In this document: positions 9,031 through 17,723 of the stretch, piece after piece
Position numbering within the stretch: the first letter of the stretch is position 1
Layout of the letters: every line of letters starts with the position of its first letter
NCBI GenBank assembly: GCA_965230415.1
Contig: CBDDKZ010000005.1
Span: 682,001 to 746,000 of the forward strand
DNA length: 64,000 nucleotides
Direction of reading: 5' to 3'
Origin: CBDDKZ01 sp965230415
GTDB taxonomy: Bacteria > Bacteroidota > Bacteroidia > Cytophagales > JAAEPT01
Translations under genes and position numbers: made by a program
Notes under the pieces: generated by a model
Database searches by the model: none
What the model saw: the letters and a program-made list of their open reading frames with translations, nothing else
Told to the model about the DNA's origin: nothing

Positions 9031-11721
9031 CTACTTTCCTGGTTTATCCCCCTTTATTTGCTTTTCTTTTCGTTCGTATACCTGCTGAAGTGTGAGGTTA
9101 TCTTCTTGTTTAACAATTTTCAATCTCCGATCTCGCACACCAGCTAAACCATCTAGCATCCACAAGCCTTTGTACCCACTAAATCGCACGTAAATATCTT
9201 CGTCCTCGGTCGCATACTTTTCAAACAACTTCAAGCCCTGCTCTCTGCTGGATGCATTGACTACTTTTAAATATTCAGCAAAATATTCCGAAAAATGCAT
9301 TTTCTGGATAGGTTTTGCGTCCAAATACCTATGAAGCATCCAATCAAATTGAGTAGTATCTTCTGTTTTGATATAATAGGAAGCTACACCATTTATAATG
9401 TCAATTTTATCTGAAGACTTGAATGTCTCTATTACTTTTTGAGCATCAGGAGCATCTGCAATTATATATCCTTGAAGTGCCGCGGCATTCACACTATAAG
9501 AACTATCTTTTACTCCTTTTCTATATAATGGTAATAGCTCAGTTTGGCTTATTTTTTCTTCTGCACCGCTTAAAAAGTCATACGCACTTGCACGTACTTT
9601 ACTTATCTCGTCTCTTTCAGCTCTCGATACCATAAGAGCAACAATCTCATCCTTTTTTAGTACAGAATCAGAAGAATAGTATATTGTTAAAGATTCAATG
9701 GCTTTTTTCCTAATATCCTCAAAAGGGTCTTTAATTGCTTTAATAAGCAGTGTTACAATTTCTTGCTCACTACCTTTGATTTCATCATATTTGGCCTGAA
9801 AAACTCCCTTGTTTTCTGAATCACTTTGAATAACCTTTTCAAGGGCTTTTAAAGTGAACAATTGATCACTGAGTGTATCTAACGCGTCCCACCTTGACTG
9901 AAAGCATGCTCCATGCTCATATTGATAGACCCACTCGCTAAATTCCTTATTATGATCAACAAACCCCAATAATTGCTGTTCGGCATCAAAAAGTACCAGG
10001 TCTGGTTTTTCAGTACAAGGAAATTGAAATGCTTGTTTGTACTTGGAAATTTCCAGTTCGTGTACTTCTTTTTTTCCATTAACCCACACTTCTATTTGCA
10101 TTGGCAATTTATAAATAGGTGTATAAGCACTATCTTGTTTTTGTATTGTATTGATAAGCAGTTCACCATCCTGGTACTTATGATTTACACTTAAATCGAG
10201 GTGGCCGGGTTTCATAAACCACTGCTCAAAAAACCACTGCAAATCCAGGCCAGTAACATCTTCGAAAGCAATTCGAAGTTCATGAATTTCAACATCGGTG
10301 TATTGATTTTTGTGCAAATAATGTTTTAAAGAAGTAAAAAAAGCATCATCGCCCACCAGTTTTCTAAGCATGTGGAGCACCAATCCACCTTTATTATAAG
10401 AATGAGCGTCAAACATCTCCATACGGTGATGGTAATGGTATCGAATAATGGGATATTGTTTTGGACTTCTCAAATACTGGCTCATTTCTTCCATTCTGTG
10501 TGCATCTGCCATATCGCGCCCATATTTATGTTCGAGCCACAAATACTCAGCGTAGTTGGCAAATGATTCGTTCAAAGCCAGGTTGGACCATGATTCACAA
10601 GTCACTAAATCTCCAAACCAGTGATGAAATAATTCATGAGCTATAATGTAATCCCAATTTTTATCGAGCGTCTCCCTGCTGGTTATTTGTAATTGTTCCA
10701 TAAAAACCGAGGCACTTGTATTTTCCATTGCTCCGGAAACAAAATCCCGTACAACAATCTGTGCGTATTTGTCCCAGGGAAATTCGAATCCAAGTTTCTC
10801 AGAAAAAAATGAAAGCATTTCGGGAGTATTCCCAAAAACAGCTTTTGCATGTGGTTCAAATTCAGGCTCAACGTAATAGGATACTTCTTTATCTTTCCAT
10901 TTATCTTTAACAACCGCAAATTCTCCGATTGCCATCATAAAGAGGTAGGGTGCATGTGGTTTTTCCTGCTTCCAATAATCTGTTCTGGTACCATCTCCAT
11001 TATCAGTACTGCTTAATAATAATCCGTTCGACAATGTCTTATATTTATTGTCAATGGTTATATATATTTCCTGGGTAGTTTTTTCATTGGGTGAATCGAT
11101 TGTAGGAAACCAGCATGAGCTCGCTTCTGTTTCTCCTTGTGTCCATATCTGAATGGGTTTATCTTTTTCCTCTCCTTTTGGGTTGATAAAATATAATCCC
11201 AAATCTTTGGTAATTGCTCTGCTACCACCCGGATCTGGTAATTCGTTAGGCTTAGCAACATACTTTATTTCAACTTTATAAATTTCATCATTCACGAATT
11301 CTCTGCCCAAATTGATTATAAGTTTAAGCGTATCTTCATATTTATAGTTTAAATCCCTTTCCCCATTACTTTCAATCATTTTCACAGATTCGATATCAAA
11401 TCCTTTGGCATCGAGTACCAGTTCCTTTTGAGCATAAAAGTAAGGCTTCAATTCCAATAGAGCGGTCCCTATTAAATATTGATTTTCGAAATCAAAACTC
11501 ACCTCGAGCTTTGTACTTAAAAGATCATGTTTTTTTTCGTTCGAAGGTCTGTATGGAGCCTCTTCCGGTACATAAGAAGGAATAATTTTAATTTCCGGTT
11601 GTGCTATTTGATCTTTAACTTTAGGTGTTCTGTTGGAAAGGTTCTTTTTTGTAGTCTTACAGCTAACACCTACCAATAACAAAGCAAAAGTATATATCGT
11701 AATAAATCGAAAGTTTCTCAT
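9031..11721 (-). CDS. M1 family zinc aminopeptidase, lipoprotein, with C-terminal HEAT-like repeats
   Basis: An 896-residue aminopeptidase that trims N-terminal residues from peptides, probably in the periplasm or at the outer membrane. It starts with a lipoprotein signal (FALLLVGVSC, Cys22 as lipid anchor). The substrate-binding GAMENTSAS motif lies near residue 328. The zinc motif HELFHHWFGD near residue 361 and the downstream zinc-ligand glutamate in ALNESFANYAE near residue 384 are intact. The C-terminal third (about 590-870) has helical HEAT-like repeats such as IKDPFEDIRKKAIESLTIYY, in place of the ERAP-type C-terminal domain of some M1 enzymes. It is divergent from the biotin-carrier gene 40 bp away. 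The zinc-site identification is secure; the physiological substrate is unknown. Confidence 0.93.
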   Translation of the reverse strand: MRNFRFITIYTFALLLVGVSCKTTKKNLSNRTPKVKDQIAQPEIKIIPSYVPEEAPYRPSNEKKHDLLSTKLEVSFDFENQYLIGTALLELKPYFYAQKELVLDAKGFDIESVKMIESNGERDLNYKYEDTLKLIINLGREFVNDEIYKVEIKYVAKPNELPDPGGSRAITKDLGLYFINPKGEEKDKPIQIWTQGETEASSCWFPTIDSPNEKTTQEIYITIDNKYKTLSNGLLLSSTDNGDGTRTDYWKQEKPHAPYLFMMAIGEFAVVKDKWKDKEVSYYVEPEFEPHAKAVFGNTPEMLSFFSEKLGFEFPWDKYAQIVVRDFVSGAMENTSASVFMEQLQITSRETLDKNWDYIIAHELFHHWFGDLVTCESWSNLALNESFANYAEYLWLEHKYGRDMADAHRMEEMSQYLRSPKQYPIIRYHYHHRMEMFDAHSYNKGGLVLHMLRKLVGDDAFFTSLKHYLHKNQYTDVEIHELRIAFEDVTGLDLQWFFEQWFMKPGHLDLSVNHKYQDGELLINTIQKQDSAYTPIYKLPMQIEVWVNGKKEVHELEISKYKQAFQFPCTEKPDLVLFDAEQQLLGFVDHNKEFSEWVYQYEHGACFQSRWDALDTLSDQLFTLKALEKVIQSDSENKGVFQAKYDEIKGSEQEIVTLLIKAIKDPFEDIRKKAIESLTIYYSSDSVLKKDEIVALMVSRAERDEISKVRASAYDFLSGAEEKISQTELLPLYRKGVKDSSYSVNAAALQGYIIADAPDAQKVIETFKSSDKIDIINGVASYYIKTEDTTQFDWMLHRYLDAKPIQKMHFSEYFAEYLKVVNASSREQGLKLFEKYATEDEDIYVRFSGYKGLWMLDGLAGVRDRRLKIVKQEDNLTLQQVYERKEKQIKGDKPGK

Positions 11722-11761
11722 ATAAATTTCTTCTTAGAAAGCCTTCAAAAAAAGATTATTC

Positions 11762-12259
11762 ATGATTAAAATCAAAGTCAACGATCAGAAAGAATTTGAC
11801 ATTTCTTTCAAAAACGGGCAAATTCATCTTAATGATAAGCCTTTTACTGGTGAGTTTATTAAAATTAATGACTATTGTTATCACTTGATTCACGAGCACC
11901 TATCGCTAGACATAATTATCTTGTCAAAAGATGCGGAAAAGGGGTTTTACCAGCTAAAAATCGGAAATACAATTCACCGCATACAGGCAATTGATAAATT
12001 TGATTATTTTTTAACCAAACTAGGTCTTGAAAAGGCGGAAAAAATTGAAAGAGACATAGTGGCTCCTATGCCAGGGCTGGTGCTTGAAGTGCAGGTAAAA
12101 GTAGGGCAAGAGGTTGCTGAAGGTGATACATTAATGACCCTTGAAGCAATGAAAATGGAAAATTCGATAAAAAGCACGAGAGCTGGTCATATAGAAAAAG
12201 TCTATGTAGAAAAAGGTAAAAACGTAGATAAGGACGAGATATTAATTTCATATAAATAA
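11762..12259 (+). CDS. Biotin carboxyl carrier (biotinyl-domain) protein
   Basis: A 165-residue protein with an N-terminal segment of about 95 residues of the acyl-CoA-carboxylase-subunit type, then a biotinyl/lipoyl domain (about 98-165) starting VAPMPGLVLEVQVKVGQ. The biotinylation motif EAMKMEN is intact with the modified lysine at residue 131. Such stand-alone carriers usually serve a propionyl/acetyl-CoA carboxylase or a biotin-dependent decarboxylase, but no carboxylase or carboxyltransferase subunit is present here, so its partner must be encoded elsewhere. It stands upstream of pyrH, with a candidate promoter for pyrH between them. Confidence 0.88.
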   Translation: MIKIKVNDQKEFDISFKNGQIHLNDKPFTGEFIKINDYCYHLIHEHLSLDIIILSKDAEKGFYQLKIGNTIHRIQAIDKFDYFLTKLGLEKAEKIERDIVAPMPGLVLEVQVKVGQEVAEGDTLMTLEAMKMENSIKSTRAGHIEKVYVEKGKNVDKDEILISYK

Positions 12260-12305
12260 TCACTCAATAATTCACAAAAGCCTTTTTATTATATCTCTGT
12301 GATGT

Positions 12306-12313
12306 TATATTTG
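12306..12313 (+). promoter_or_regulatory. Candidate -7 element for pyrH
   Basis: TATATTTG matches TAnnTTTG and lies 20 bp before the pyrH ATG. No good TTTG -33 partner is visible (only T-rich sequence around 12283), so this is a weak call. Confidence 0.35.
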
Positions 12314-12333
12314 TTCAATTTGAATAGAAAAAT

Positions 12334-13038
12334 ATGAAGTATAAAAGGATCCTTTTAAAACTTAGTGGAGAAGCCTTAATGGGTACTCAGGAATATGGGA
12401 TAGATGCAGCTCGTCTTAAACAATATGCTGATGATATCAAAAAAATTCACGAACAGGGTGTAGAGATTGCTATAGTAATAGGCGGTGGAAATATTTATCG
12501 TGGTGTACAGGCAGAAGCGATGGGGATTGATCGTGTACAGGGAGATTACATGGGCATGCTTGCTACTCTTATGAATGGTATCGCTTTGCAGAGTGCACTT
12601 GAAAAAAATGCTTTAATCACGCGATTAATGTCCGGGTTAAATCTGGAGCAGGTTGCTGAAAACTTCATAAAAAGACGTGCGGTACGTCACCTGGAAAAAG
12701 GGCGCATCGTTATTTTTGGAGCAGGAACGGGAAATCCTTATTTCACTACTGACTCGGCTGCCAGTTTGAGAGCCATAGAAATTGATGCTGATGTTGTTAT
12801 GAAAGGTACTCGTGTGGATGGGATCTACTCAGCAGACCCTGAAAAGGATCCAAAGGCGACCAAATTCAGCAATATTACTTTTAAGGAAGTCTATGAAAAA
12901 GGACTAAAAGTTATGGATATGACGGCCTTTACTCTTTGTGAAGAGAATAATTTGCCTATTGTTGTTTTTGATATGAATAAACCAGGAAATTTATTGAATC
13001 TTATAAAAGGAGAAGAAGTAGGAACCTTAGTAAACTAA
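12334..13038 (+). CDS. pyrH: UMP kinase
   Basis: A 234-residue UMP kinase of the amino-acid-kinase fold, phosphorylating UMP to UDP in pyrimidine synthesis. The N-terminal KRILLKLSGEALMG, the glycine loop IVIGGGNIYRG, the FGAGTGNPYFTTDSAA phosphate-binding region and VDGIYSADPEKDP are all characteristic. It is followed 6 bp later by frr, the usual pyrH-frr pair. Confidence 0.98.
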   Translation: MKYKRILLKLSGEALMGTQEYGIDAARLKQYADDIKKIHEQGVEIAIVIGGGNIYRGVQAEAMGIDRVQGDYMGMLATLMNGIALQSALEKNALITRLMSGLNLEQVAENFIKRRAVRHLEKGRIVIFGAGTGNPYFTTDSAASLRAIEIDADVVMKGTRVDGIYSADPEKDPKATKFSNITFKEVYEKGLKVMDMTAFTLCEENNLPIVVFDMNKPGNLLNLIKGEEVGTLVN

Positions 13039-13044
13039 TCAAAA

Positions 13045-13605
13045 ATGGAAGAGATACAGTTTTATCTAGATGAAGCGAAAGAATCAATGGTTAAGGCCGT
13101 AAAGCACACTGAAAGTGAATTCATAAAAATACGTGCCGGAAAGGCTTCGCCAAATATGTTAACAGGAATCATGGTTGATTATTACGGAGCTCCTACTCCA
13201 ATAGAGCAAGTGTCATCGATAAACACCACCGATGCACGAACCATAGTAATTAAACCTTGGGAAAAAAATATTCTTGGTGCTATTGAGACAGCTATCATTA
13301 ACAGCGACCTTGGGCTTAATCCTCAAAATGATGGTGAGATTATACGTATATCGGTTCCACCTTTAACAGAGGAGAGAAGAAAGGAATTGGTAAAACAAAC
13401 GCGTACAGAAGCAGAAAACGGAAAGATCAGTATTCGCAATGCCCGTAAAGACGTAAATAACGAATTAAAAAAGCTCTTAAAAGACGGGGCTTCAGAAGAC
13501 GACATTAAGCGAGCGGAAGACAAAGCCCAAGAAATCACTGACAGTTACATTAAAAAGGTAGAGGATCTTTTGGTAAAAAAAGAAGAGGATATTCTTACTA
13601 TTTAG
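13045..13605 (+). CDS. frr: Ribosome recycling factor
   Basis: A 186-residue RRF that, with EF-G, splits post-termination ribosomes. Typical segments are IRAGKASPNMLTGIMVDYYG, the hinge PWEKNILGAIETAI, and the long helix ISVPPLTEERRKELVKQT with IRNARKDVNNELKK. It ends 12 bp from the convergent nadD stop; no clear terminator hairpin is visible between them. Confidence 0.98.
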   Translation: MEEIQFYLDEAKESMVKAVKHTESEFIKIRAGKASPNMLTGIMVDYYGAPTPIEQVSSINTTDARTIVIKPWEKNILGAIETAIINSDLGLNPQNDGEIIRISVPPLTEERRKELVKQTRTEAENGKISIRNARKDVNNELKKLLKDGASEDDIKRAEDKAQEITDSYIKKVEDLLVKKEEDILTI

Positions 13606-13617
13606 TCCTTACCATTA

Positions 13618-14196
13618 TTACTCATAAAGGTGTTTGGAATGAATAAACGATTCCACTTCGGGATGAACCAGGTATTTAATTGATTCTCCGGACTGGATTC
13701 GTTTCCGTATGAAGGTGGCGGAAATATCCAACAATGGCGCTTCTACAACTTCGACTTCTGGATATTTTTCATTGACAATCAGCTCGTCAAAACCGGGCCT
13801 GGGATAAACAATTAGCCGATAGTTTTCGAGAATCTGCTGCGCATTTTTCCATTTATGAAAATGCTGCAAATTATCACTGCCAATGATTAGTTTAAAACGA
13901 TAAGATTTATATTTATCGCTTAAATAAGCTAGTGTATCAATCGTATAATTGGGTTTGGGCATAGCGAACTCAATGTCGCACGCTTCCAGCTCATCGTCCT
14001 TAAATGTAGCTTTGCGCACCATATCCAGTCTATCAAACTCATGTAGCAAGTTCGATTTTTTTTTAAAGGGATTTTGAGGGGACACGACAAACCAAATTTT
14101 ATCTAAATTGGATTGAGAAACTATAGTCTTGGCAATAATGAGGTGCCCAATATGGATAGGGTTAAAAGATCCAAAAAATAATCCGATATCCATCAA
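13618..14196 (-). CDS. nadD: Nicotinate-nucleotide adenylyltransferase
   Basis: A 192-residue nucleotidyltransferase that adenylates nicotinate mononucleotide in NAD synthesis. It begins IGLFFGSFNPIHIGHLIIA with the HxGH nucleotide-binding motif, has KLIIGSDNLQHFHKW in the middle and the C-terminal ISATFIRKRIQSG loop equivalent to ISSTxIR. It overlaps the gmk stop by 4 bp, so the gmk-nadD pair is translationally coupled. Confidence 0.96.
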   Translation of the reverse strand: MMDIGLFFGSFNPIHIGHLIIAKTIVSQSNLDKIWFVVSPQNPFKKKSNLLHEFDRLDMVRKATFKDDELEACDIEFAMPKPNYTIDTLAYLSDKYKSYRFKLIIGSDNLQHFHKWKNAQQILENYRLIVYPRPGFDELIVNEKYPEVEVVEAPLLDISATFIRKRIQSGESIKYLVHPEVESFIHSKHLYE

Positions 14197-14762
14197 TTAC
14201 TCAAGAAATTATCCAATAAAACCTGTGCCTTTTCGAGGGTTTGTTCGATTTGATCGTTTAATAAGATTTCATCAAACTCCTGTTCAAATGTCATTTCCTT
14301 TTTGACTTTATCAATGCGTTTATTTAGGCTTTCCTCGTTTTCGGTACCTCTTTCAATCAATCTGTTTTTTATCACATCTATTGAAGGTGCTTTAACAAAA
14401 ATTGCAAGTGCCTGCTCCTGATAGTAACTTTTTAAACGAAGTCCACCAACTACGTCCACATCAAATATTACCACTTTGCCAAGGTCCCATAAGCGTTCTA
14501 TCTCTTCCTTCAAAGTACCATAAAGATTTCCTTCATAGACTTCTTCCCACTCAACAAACTCTCCTTTTTTCACTTTATCGAGGAATAATTCTCTGGACAG
14601 AAAATAATAATCTTTGCCATCTATCTCTTTTCCTTCTCTTATAGGTCTGGTACATGCTGATATGGAAAAGCCTAAATTTCCATTATTTTTTATGAGGTGT
14701 TTAACTATAGTAGTTTTACCCGAACCTGATGGTGCGGAAAAAATAATAAGCTTTCCTGACAT
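14193..14762 (-). CDS. gmk: Guanylate kinase
   Basis: A 189-residue kinase that converts GMP to GDP. The P-loop SAPSGSGKTTIV, the GMP-binding TRPIREGKEIDGKDYYF region, WEEVYEGNLYGT and IFDVDVVGGLRLK are all present, and the lid region carries RLIERGTENEESLNKR. It lies 6 bp after the anti-sigma gene and overlaps nadD, so the sigma factor, anti-sigma, gmk and nadD may share a transcript. Confidence 0.97.
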   Translation of the reverse strand: MSGKLIIFSAPSGSGKTTIVKHLIKNNGNLGFSISACTRPIREGKEIDGKDYYFLSRELFLDKVKKGEFVEWEEVYEGNLYGTLKEEIERLWDLGKVVIFDVDVVGGLRLKSYYQEQALAIFVKAPSIDVIKNRLIERGTENEESLNKRIDKVKKEMTFEQEFDEILLNDQIEQTLEKAQVLLDNFLSN

Positions 14763-14768
14763 GCTGCG

Positions 14769-15077
14769 TTACGAATGATTTTTCAATTTATCTTTAATTG
14801 CGAGAACCACTTGCTCAGGACAACATTTTTTCTCCAGCTTTGACTTAATCTCTACCAATAACGTTTTTTCTATTTCATAAGCCTCAAGGCAAACACTGTA
14901 GTTGTCAATACGAGCTTTAAAGAATTCTCTGTCCTCTTTACTTGCTTCGTCATCAAGAATCAATTGTAATACCTGCATGAACCTGGCACACTTGCCTTCA
15001 GATTCTCCTGAGTTAACACCATTTGTTTCTTTGCCTGAAGCTCCAGAAAGATTTTGTAAATTTTTATTCATACTCAC
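14769..15077 (-). CDS. Probable anti-sigma factor
   Basis: A 102-residue soluble protein encoded directly after an ECF sigma factor (4-bp gap). Its sequence has the outline of Bacteroidota ZAS-type anti-sigma factors: CARFMQVLQLILDDEASKEDREFF, a later Cys (YSVCLEAYEIEK) and the terminal CCPEQVVLAIKDKL. The His-x3-Cys-x2-Cys zinc motif is not complete (one Cys where CxxC is expected), so zinc binding is doubtful. No transmembrane segment. Function is inferred mainly from its neighbour. Confidence 0.7.
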   Translation of the reverse strand: MSMNKNLQNLSGASGKETNGVNSGESEGKCARFMQVLQLILDDEASKEDREFFKARIDNYSVCLEAYEIEKTLLVEIKSKLEKKCCPEQVVLAIKDKLKNHS

Positions 15078-15081
15078 CGAT

Positions 15082-15666
15082 TTAATTATAACCCATTTTT
15101 AAAGCATAGGCTTTAAGCTTCTCCTTCAAAAGGTTACGAGCCCGATGTAGTCTTGAACGTACCGTACCAATTGGGATATCCAGTATTTTCGCCATTTCTT
15201 CGTATTTGAATCCTTCCAAATCAGATAGGATTAATATAGTACGAAAATCGACTTCCAATGCATTTAGTGCATTAGCTACCTCATCGCCAATCATATCTTG
15301 TACAGTTTCGGTACGCAAGTCTACTGTTGCATCTGAATCTGTATCTTCAGAGTTATAAAACGACTCGACTTCGTTATAATCAACCTTAGAAGGTTCCTTA
15401 CTTTTCTTACGAAAATCGTTAATAAAACTGTTTTTCAGTATTCTAAACAACCAAGCTTTTGCATTAGTTCCCTTTTCGTAAGAATCAAAAAAACGATATG
15501 CTTTTAAGTACGTTTCCTGAACTAAATCATTTGCGTCATCTTCATCAAATGTTAGCCTGTAAGCAAAGTTATATAACGAGTCGATAAAGGGCATAAACTC
15601 GTTTTCAAACGCTATATCACGCTCTTGCTTGGTTAAATATTTCGACTTTCTATTCTCGTCATTCAT
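15082..15666 (-). CDS. ECF (sigma-70 family) RNA polymerase sigma factor
   Basis: A 194-residue ECF sigma factor. Region 2 (about 20-95) has FAYRLTFDEDDANDLVQETYLKAYRFF and NAKAWLFRILKNSFINDFRK; region 4 (about 130-185) has LPIGTVRSRL-like DIPIGTVRSRLHRARNLLKEKL, the DNA-binding helix-turn-helix. The frame runs further upstream, but MNDENRKSKYL at 15666 is preferred because the upstream extension is Cys/His-rich and unlike the family. It is followed immediately by the anti-sigma gene, suggesting a stress or redox response circuit. Confidence 0.93.
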   Translation of the reverse strand: MNDENRKSKYLTKQERDIAFENEFMPFIDSLYNFAYRLTFDEDDANDLVQETYLKAYRFFDSYEKGTNAKAWLFRILKNSFINDFRKKSKEPSKVDYNEVESFYNSEDTDSDATVDLRTETVQDMIGDEVANALNALEVDFRTILILSDLEGFKYEEMAKILDIPIGTVRSRLHRARNLLKEKLKAYALKMGYN

Positions 15667-15849
15667 GCTCTTGACACCACAATACGGATGTGGACACCGG
15701 CAAGATTGCACATACAAATCTAATAAAATAGACGTAATTGCCTGTAAAGTATTTTACATAAAGTGTGCTATTTTCTATTTTCATGTCAAATTTTCCGTTT
15801 TTTTTCATTGGAATAGGGAACATTTTATCAAAGAGCGTCCAAAGTTTTG

Positions 15850-15857
15850 TACTTTTG
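15850..15857 (+). promoter_or_regulatory. Candidate -7 element for the GT2 gene
   Basis: TACTTTTG fits TAnnTTTG and lies 15 bp before the chosen GT2 start at 15873. A clear TTTG -33 box is lacking. Weak support, but its position favours the later ATG. Confidence 0.35.
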
Positions 15858-15872
15858 AGTATCAAAAGGCCT

Positions 15873-16631
15873 ATGTCAATATCACTTTCGGTTGTCATAA
15901 TCACATACAACGAAGAAGCAAAAATTGCGCGATGTCTCGATTCGATAATACCTATCGCAGACGAGGTAATTGTACTTGATTCCTTTTCAACTGATAATAC
16001 AAAGCAAATCTGTCAACAATATGATGTCAAATTCTACGAGCACACATTCGATGGTCATATAGAGCAAAAGAACCGTGCATTGACACTCACATCTAACGAT
16101 TATGTATTATCTCTTGATGCGGATGAAGCACTGGATGATATTGCCCGCCAGGAAGTGCTTGCTATCAAGACAAATTGGCAGTTTAATGGTTATTATTTTA
16201 AGCGTCTAAATAATTATTGCGGTCAATGGATCAAACACTCAGGATGGTATCCGGACTGGAAATTGCGCTTATTCGAGAAAAATAAAGCTGAGTGGAAAGG
16301 TCGAAACCCTCATGACAGGTTAGATTTAAAGGCGGGGGCTAGCTCTAAAAACCTAAAAGGGAATATATTACATTACACAATTGATTCAATCGAACAACAC
16401 CTCGCTCAAATAGATTATTTTTCAAGTGTTGCTTCCAAGGCCCTCTTCGATCAAGGTAAAAAGTATTCACTTTTAAAGAAATATAGTAGTATGCTTGCCA
16501 TTTTCTTTCGTTGTTATTTGATAAAGTTGGGGTTTTTGGATGGGAAAAATGGTTTATTGATTGCCAAAAACTCAGCGTATAGTAAATACTTAAAATATAA
16601 AAAGCTAGAATTGCTTCATAAATCGAAATGA
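15873..16631 (+). CDS. Glycosyltransferase family 2 (WaaE/KdtX-like)
   Basis: A 252-residue GT-A enzyme. The N-terminus SLSVVIITYNEEAKIARCLD, the aspartate motif YVLSLDADEALDD (DxD-type) and KRLNNYCGQWIKHSGWYPDW followed by RLFEK resemble LPS-core beta-1,4-glucosyltransferases of the WaaE/KdtX group, as does the end region with EQHLAQIDYFSSVASKAL. The frame opens 36 codons earlier but the extension would overlap the divergent sigma-factor promoter region, and MSISLSVVI fits the family start. It overlaps the next glycosyltransferase by 4 bp, so both act together, probably in lipopolysaccharide or glycan assembly. Confidence 0.9.
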   Translation: MSISLSVVIITYNEEAKIARCLDSIIPIADEVIVLDSFSTDNTKQICQQYDVKFYEHTFDGHIEQKNRALTLTSNDYVLSLDADEALDDIARQEVLAIKTNWQFNGYYFKRLNNYCGQWIKHSGWYPDWKLRLFEKNKAEWKGRNPHDRLDLKAGASSKNLKGNILHYTIDSIEQHLAQIDYFSSVASKALFDQGKKYSLLKKYSSMLAIFFRCYLIKLGFLDGKNGLLIAKNSAYSKYLKYKKLELLHKSK

Positions 16632-17719
16632 AAATATTGCATCTAAGTTCGGAACGAAGTTGGAGAGGAGGAGAACAACAATTGGCGTATTTGGTGGAAG
16701 AAACAAAAGCCAGGGGTATTGAAGTTTTTGTGGCATGCAAACGTGCTTCAGCCTTTTTGGATTACTGTAAAAAAAACGCAGTTCCCTATATCGAACTGGG
16801 CTTCAAAAATGAATTTGATCTACTCACTGCTGCTTCCGTTTCCAAATTTTGCAAACAAAATGCTATTACTTTTTTACATGCTCATAGCAGCCACTCTCAT
16901 GCCATGGCTGTCTGGGCAAAGGTCTTAGGCTGTCCCGCTCAATTCATTTTACACCGGAGGGTTGATTTTCCTATCAAGCCAAATGTATTGTCACGCTTTA
17001 AATTCAATCATAAAAGCCTGAAAAAAATCATATGCATTTCAAAAGCTATTGAGGTCATTATGAGAAAAGATCTACATAACCCTGAAGTATGCTGTACGGT
17101 CCAAAGTGGTATAAATCTGGACAAATTCAAACACTCCAAACGGAGTTTCGAATTACACAAAAAATATAATATTGATTTAGACACCAAGCTGATAGGTAAT
17201 ATTTCAGCGGTGGCAGATCACAAAGACTATTATACATTTGTTGATACCGCAAAAGAGATAATTGCTTCCAGTAAAGATAAAATCCACTTTTTTATTATTG
17301 GAGACGGCCCGTTAAAGTCAGACATAGAGCAATACATAGCACAACAAGAAATGTCCTCTTATATCACTATGACAGGGTTTGTCGCAAATATCCCTTCCAT
17401 AATTCAAGATTTGGACATCTTCTTAATGACGTCCAAGACCGAAGGACTGGGCACCACCATTTTGGATGCTTTTGCTAATAGATTACCTGTCGTAGCGACA
17501 AAAGCCGGTGGCATACCAGAAGCCGTTATACACCTGGAAACCGGGCTCTTATATGAGGTAAAGGATCACAAAAATTTGGCAATTGGTGTATTGAAACTGC
17601 TAAAAGACGAAAAACTCGCTGAGCGACTGACTAGTAATGCGCACAAACATCTGTTAACGCACTTCACAAAGGAAAAAATGGCTCAAGGAGTAATAGAAGT
17701 ATATCATTCCCTGATTTAG
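16628..17719 (+). CDS. Glycosyltransferase family 4
   Basis: A 363-residue GT-B enzyme. It starts MKILHLSSERSWRGGEQQLA, which holds the acceptor-domain glycine loop, and its C-terminal donor domain has the family motif SKTEGLGTTILDAFANRLPV followed by VATKAGGIPEAV (E-x7-E type). HLLTHFTKEKMAQGVIEVY closes the fold. Coupled to the GT2 gene by an ATGA-type overlap and convergent with uvrB 4 bp away. The sugar donor cannot be told from sequence alone. Confidence 0.92.
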   Translation: MKILHLSSERSWRGGEQQLAYLVEETKARGIEVFVACKRASAFLDYCKKNAVPYIELGFKNEFDLLTAASVSKFCKQNAITFLHAHSSHSHAMAVWAKVLGCPAQFILHRRVDFPIKPNVLSRFKFNHKSLKKIICISKAIEVIMRKDLHNPEVCCTVQSGINLDKFKHSKRSFELHKKYNIDLDTKLIGNISAVADHKDYYTFVDTAKEIIASSKDKIHFFIIGDGPLKSDIEQYIAQQEMSSYITMTGFVANIPSIIQDLDIFLMTSKTEGLGTTILDAFANRLPVVATKAGGIPEAVIHLETGLLYEVKDHKNLAIGVLKLLKDEKLAERLTSNAHKHLLTHFTKEKMAQGVIEVYHSLI

Positions 17720-17723
17720 TAGA

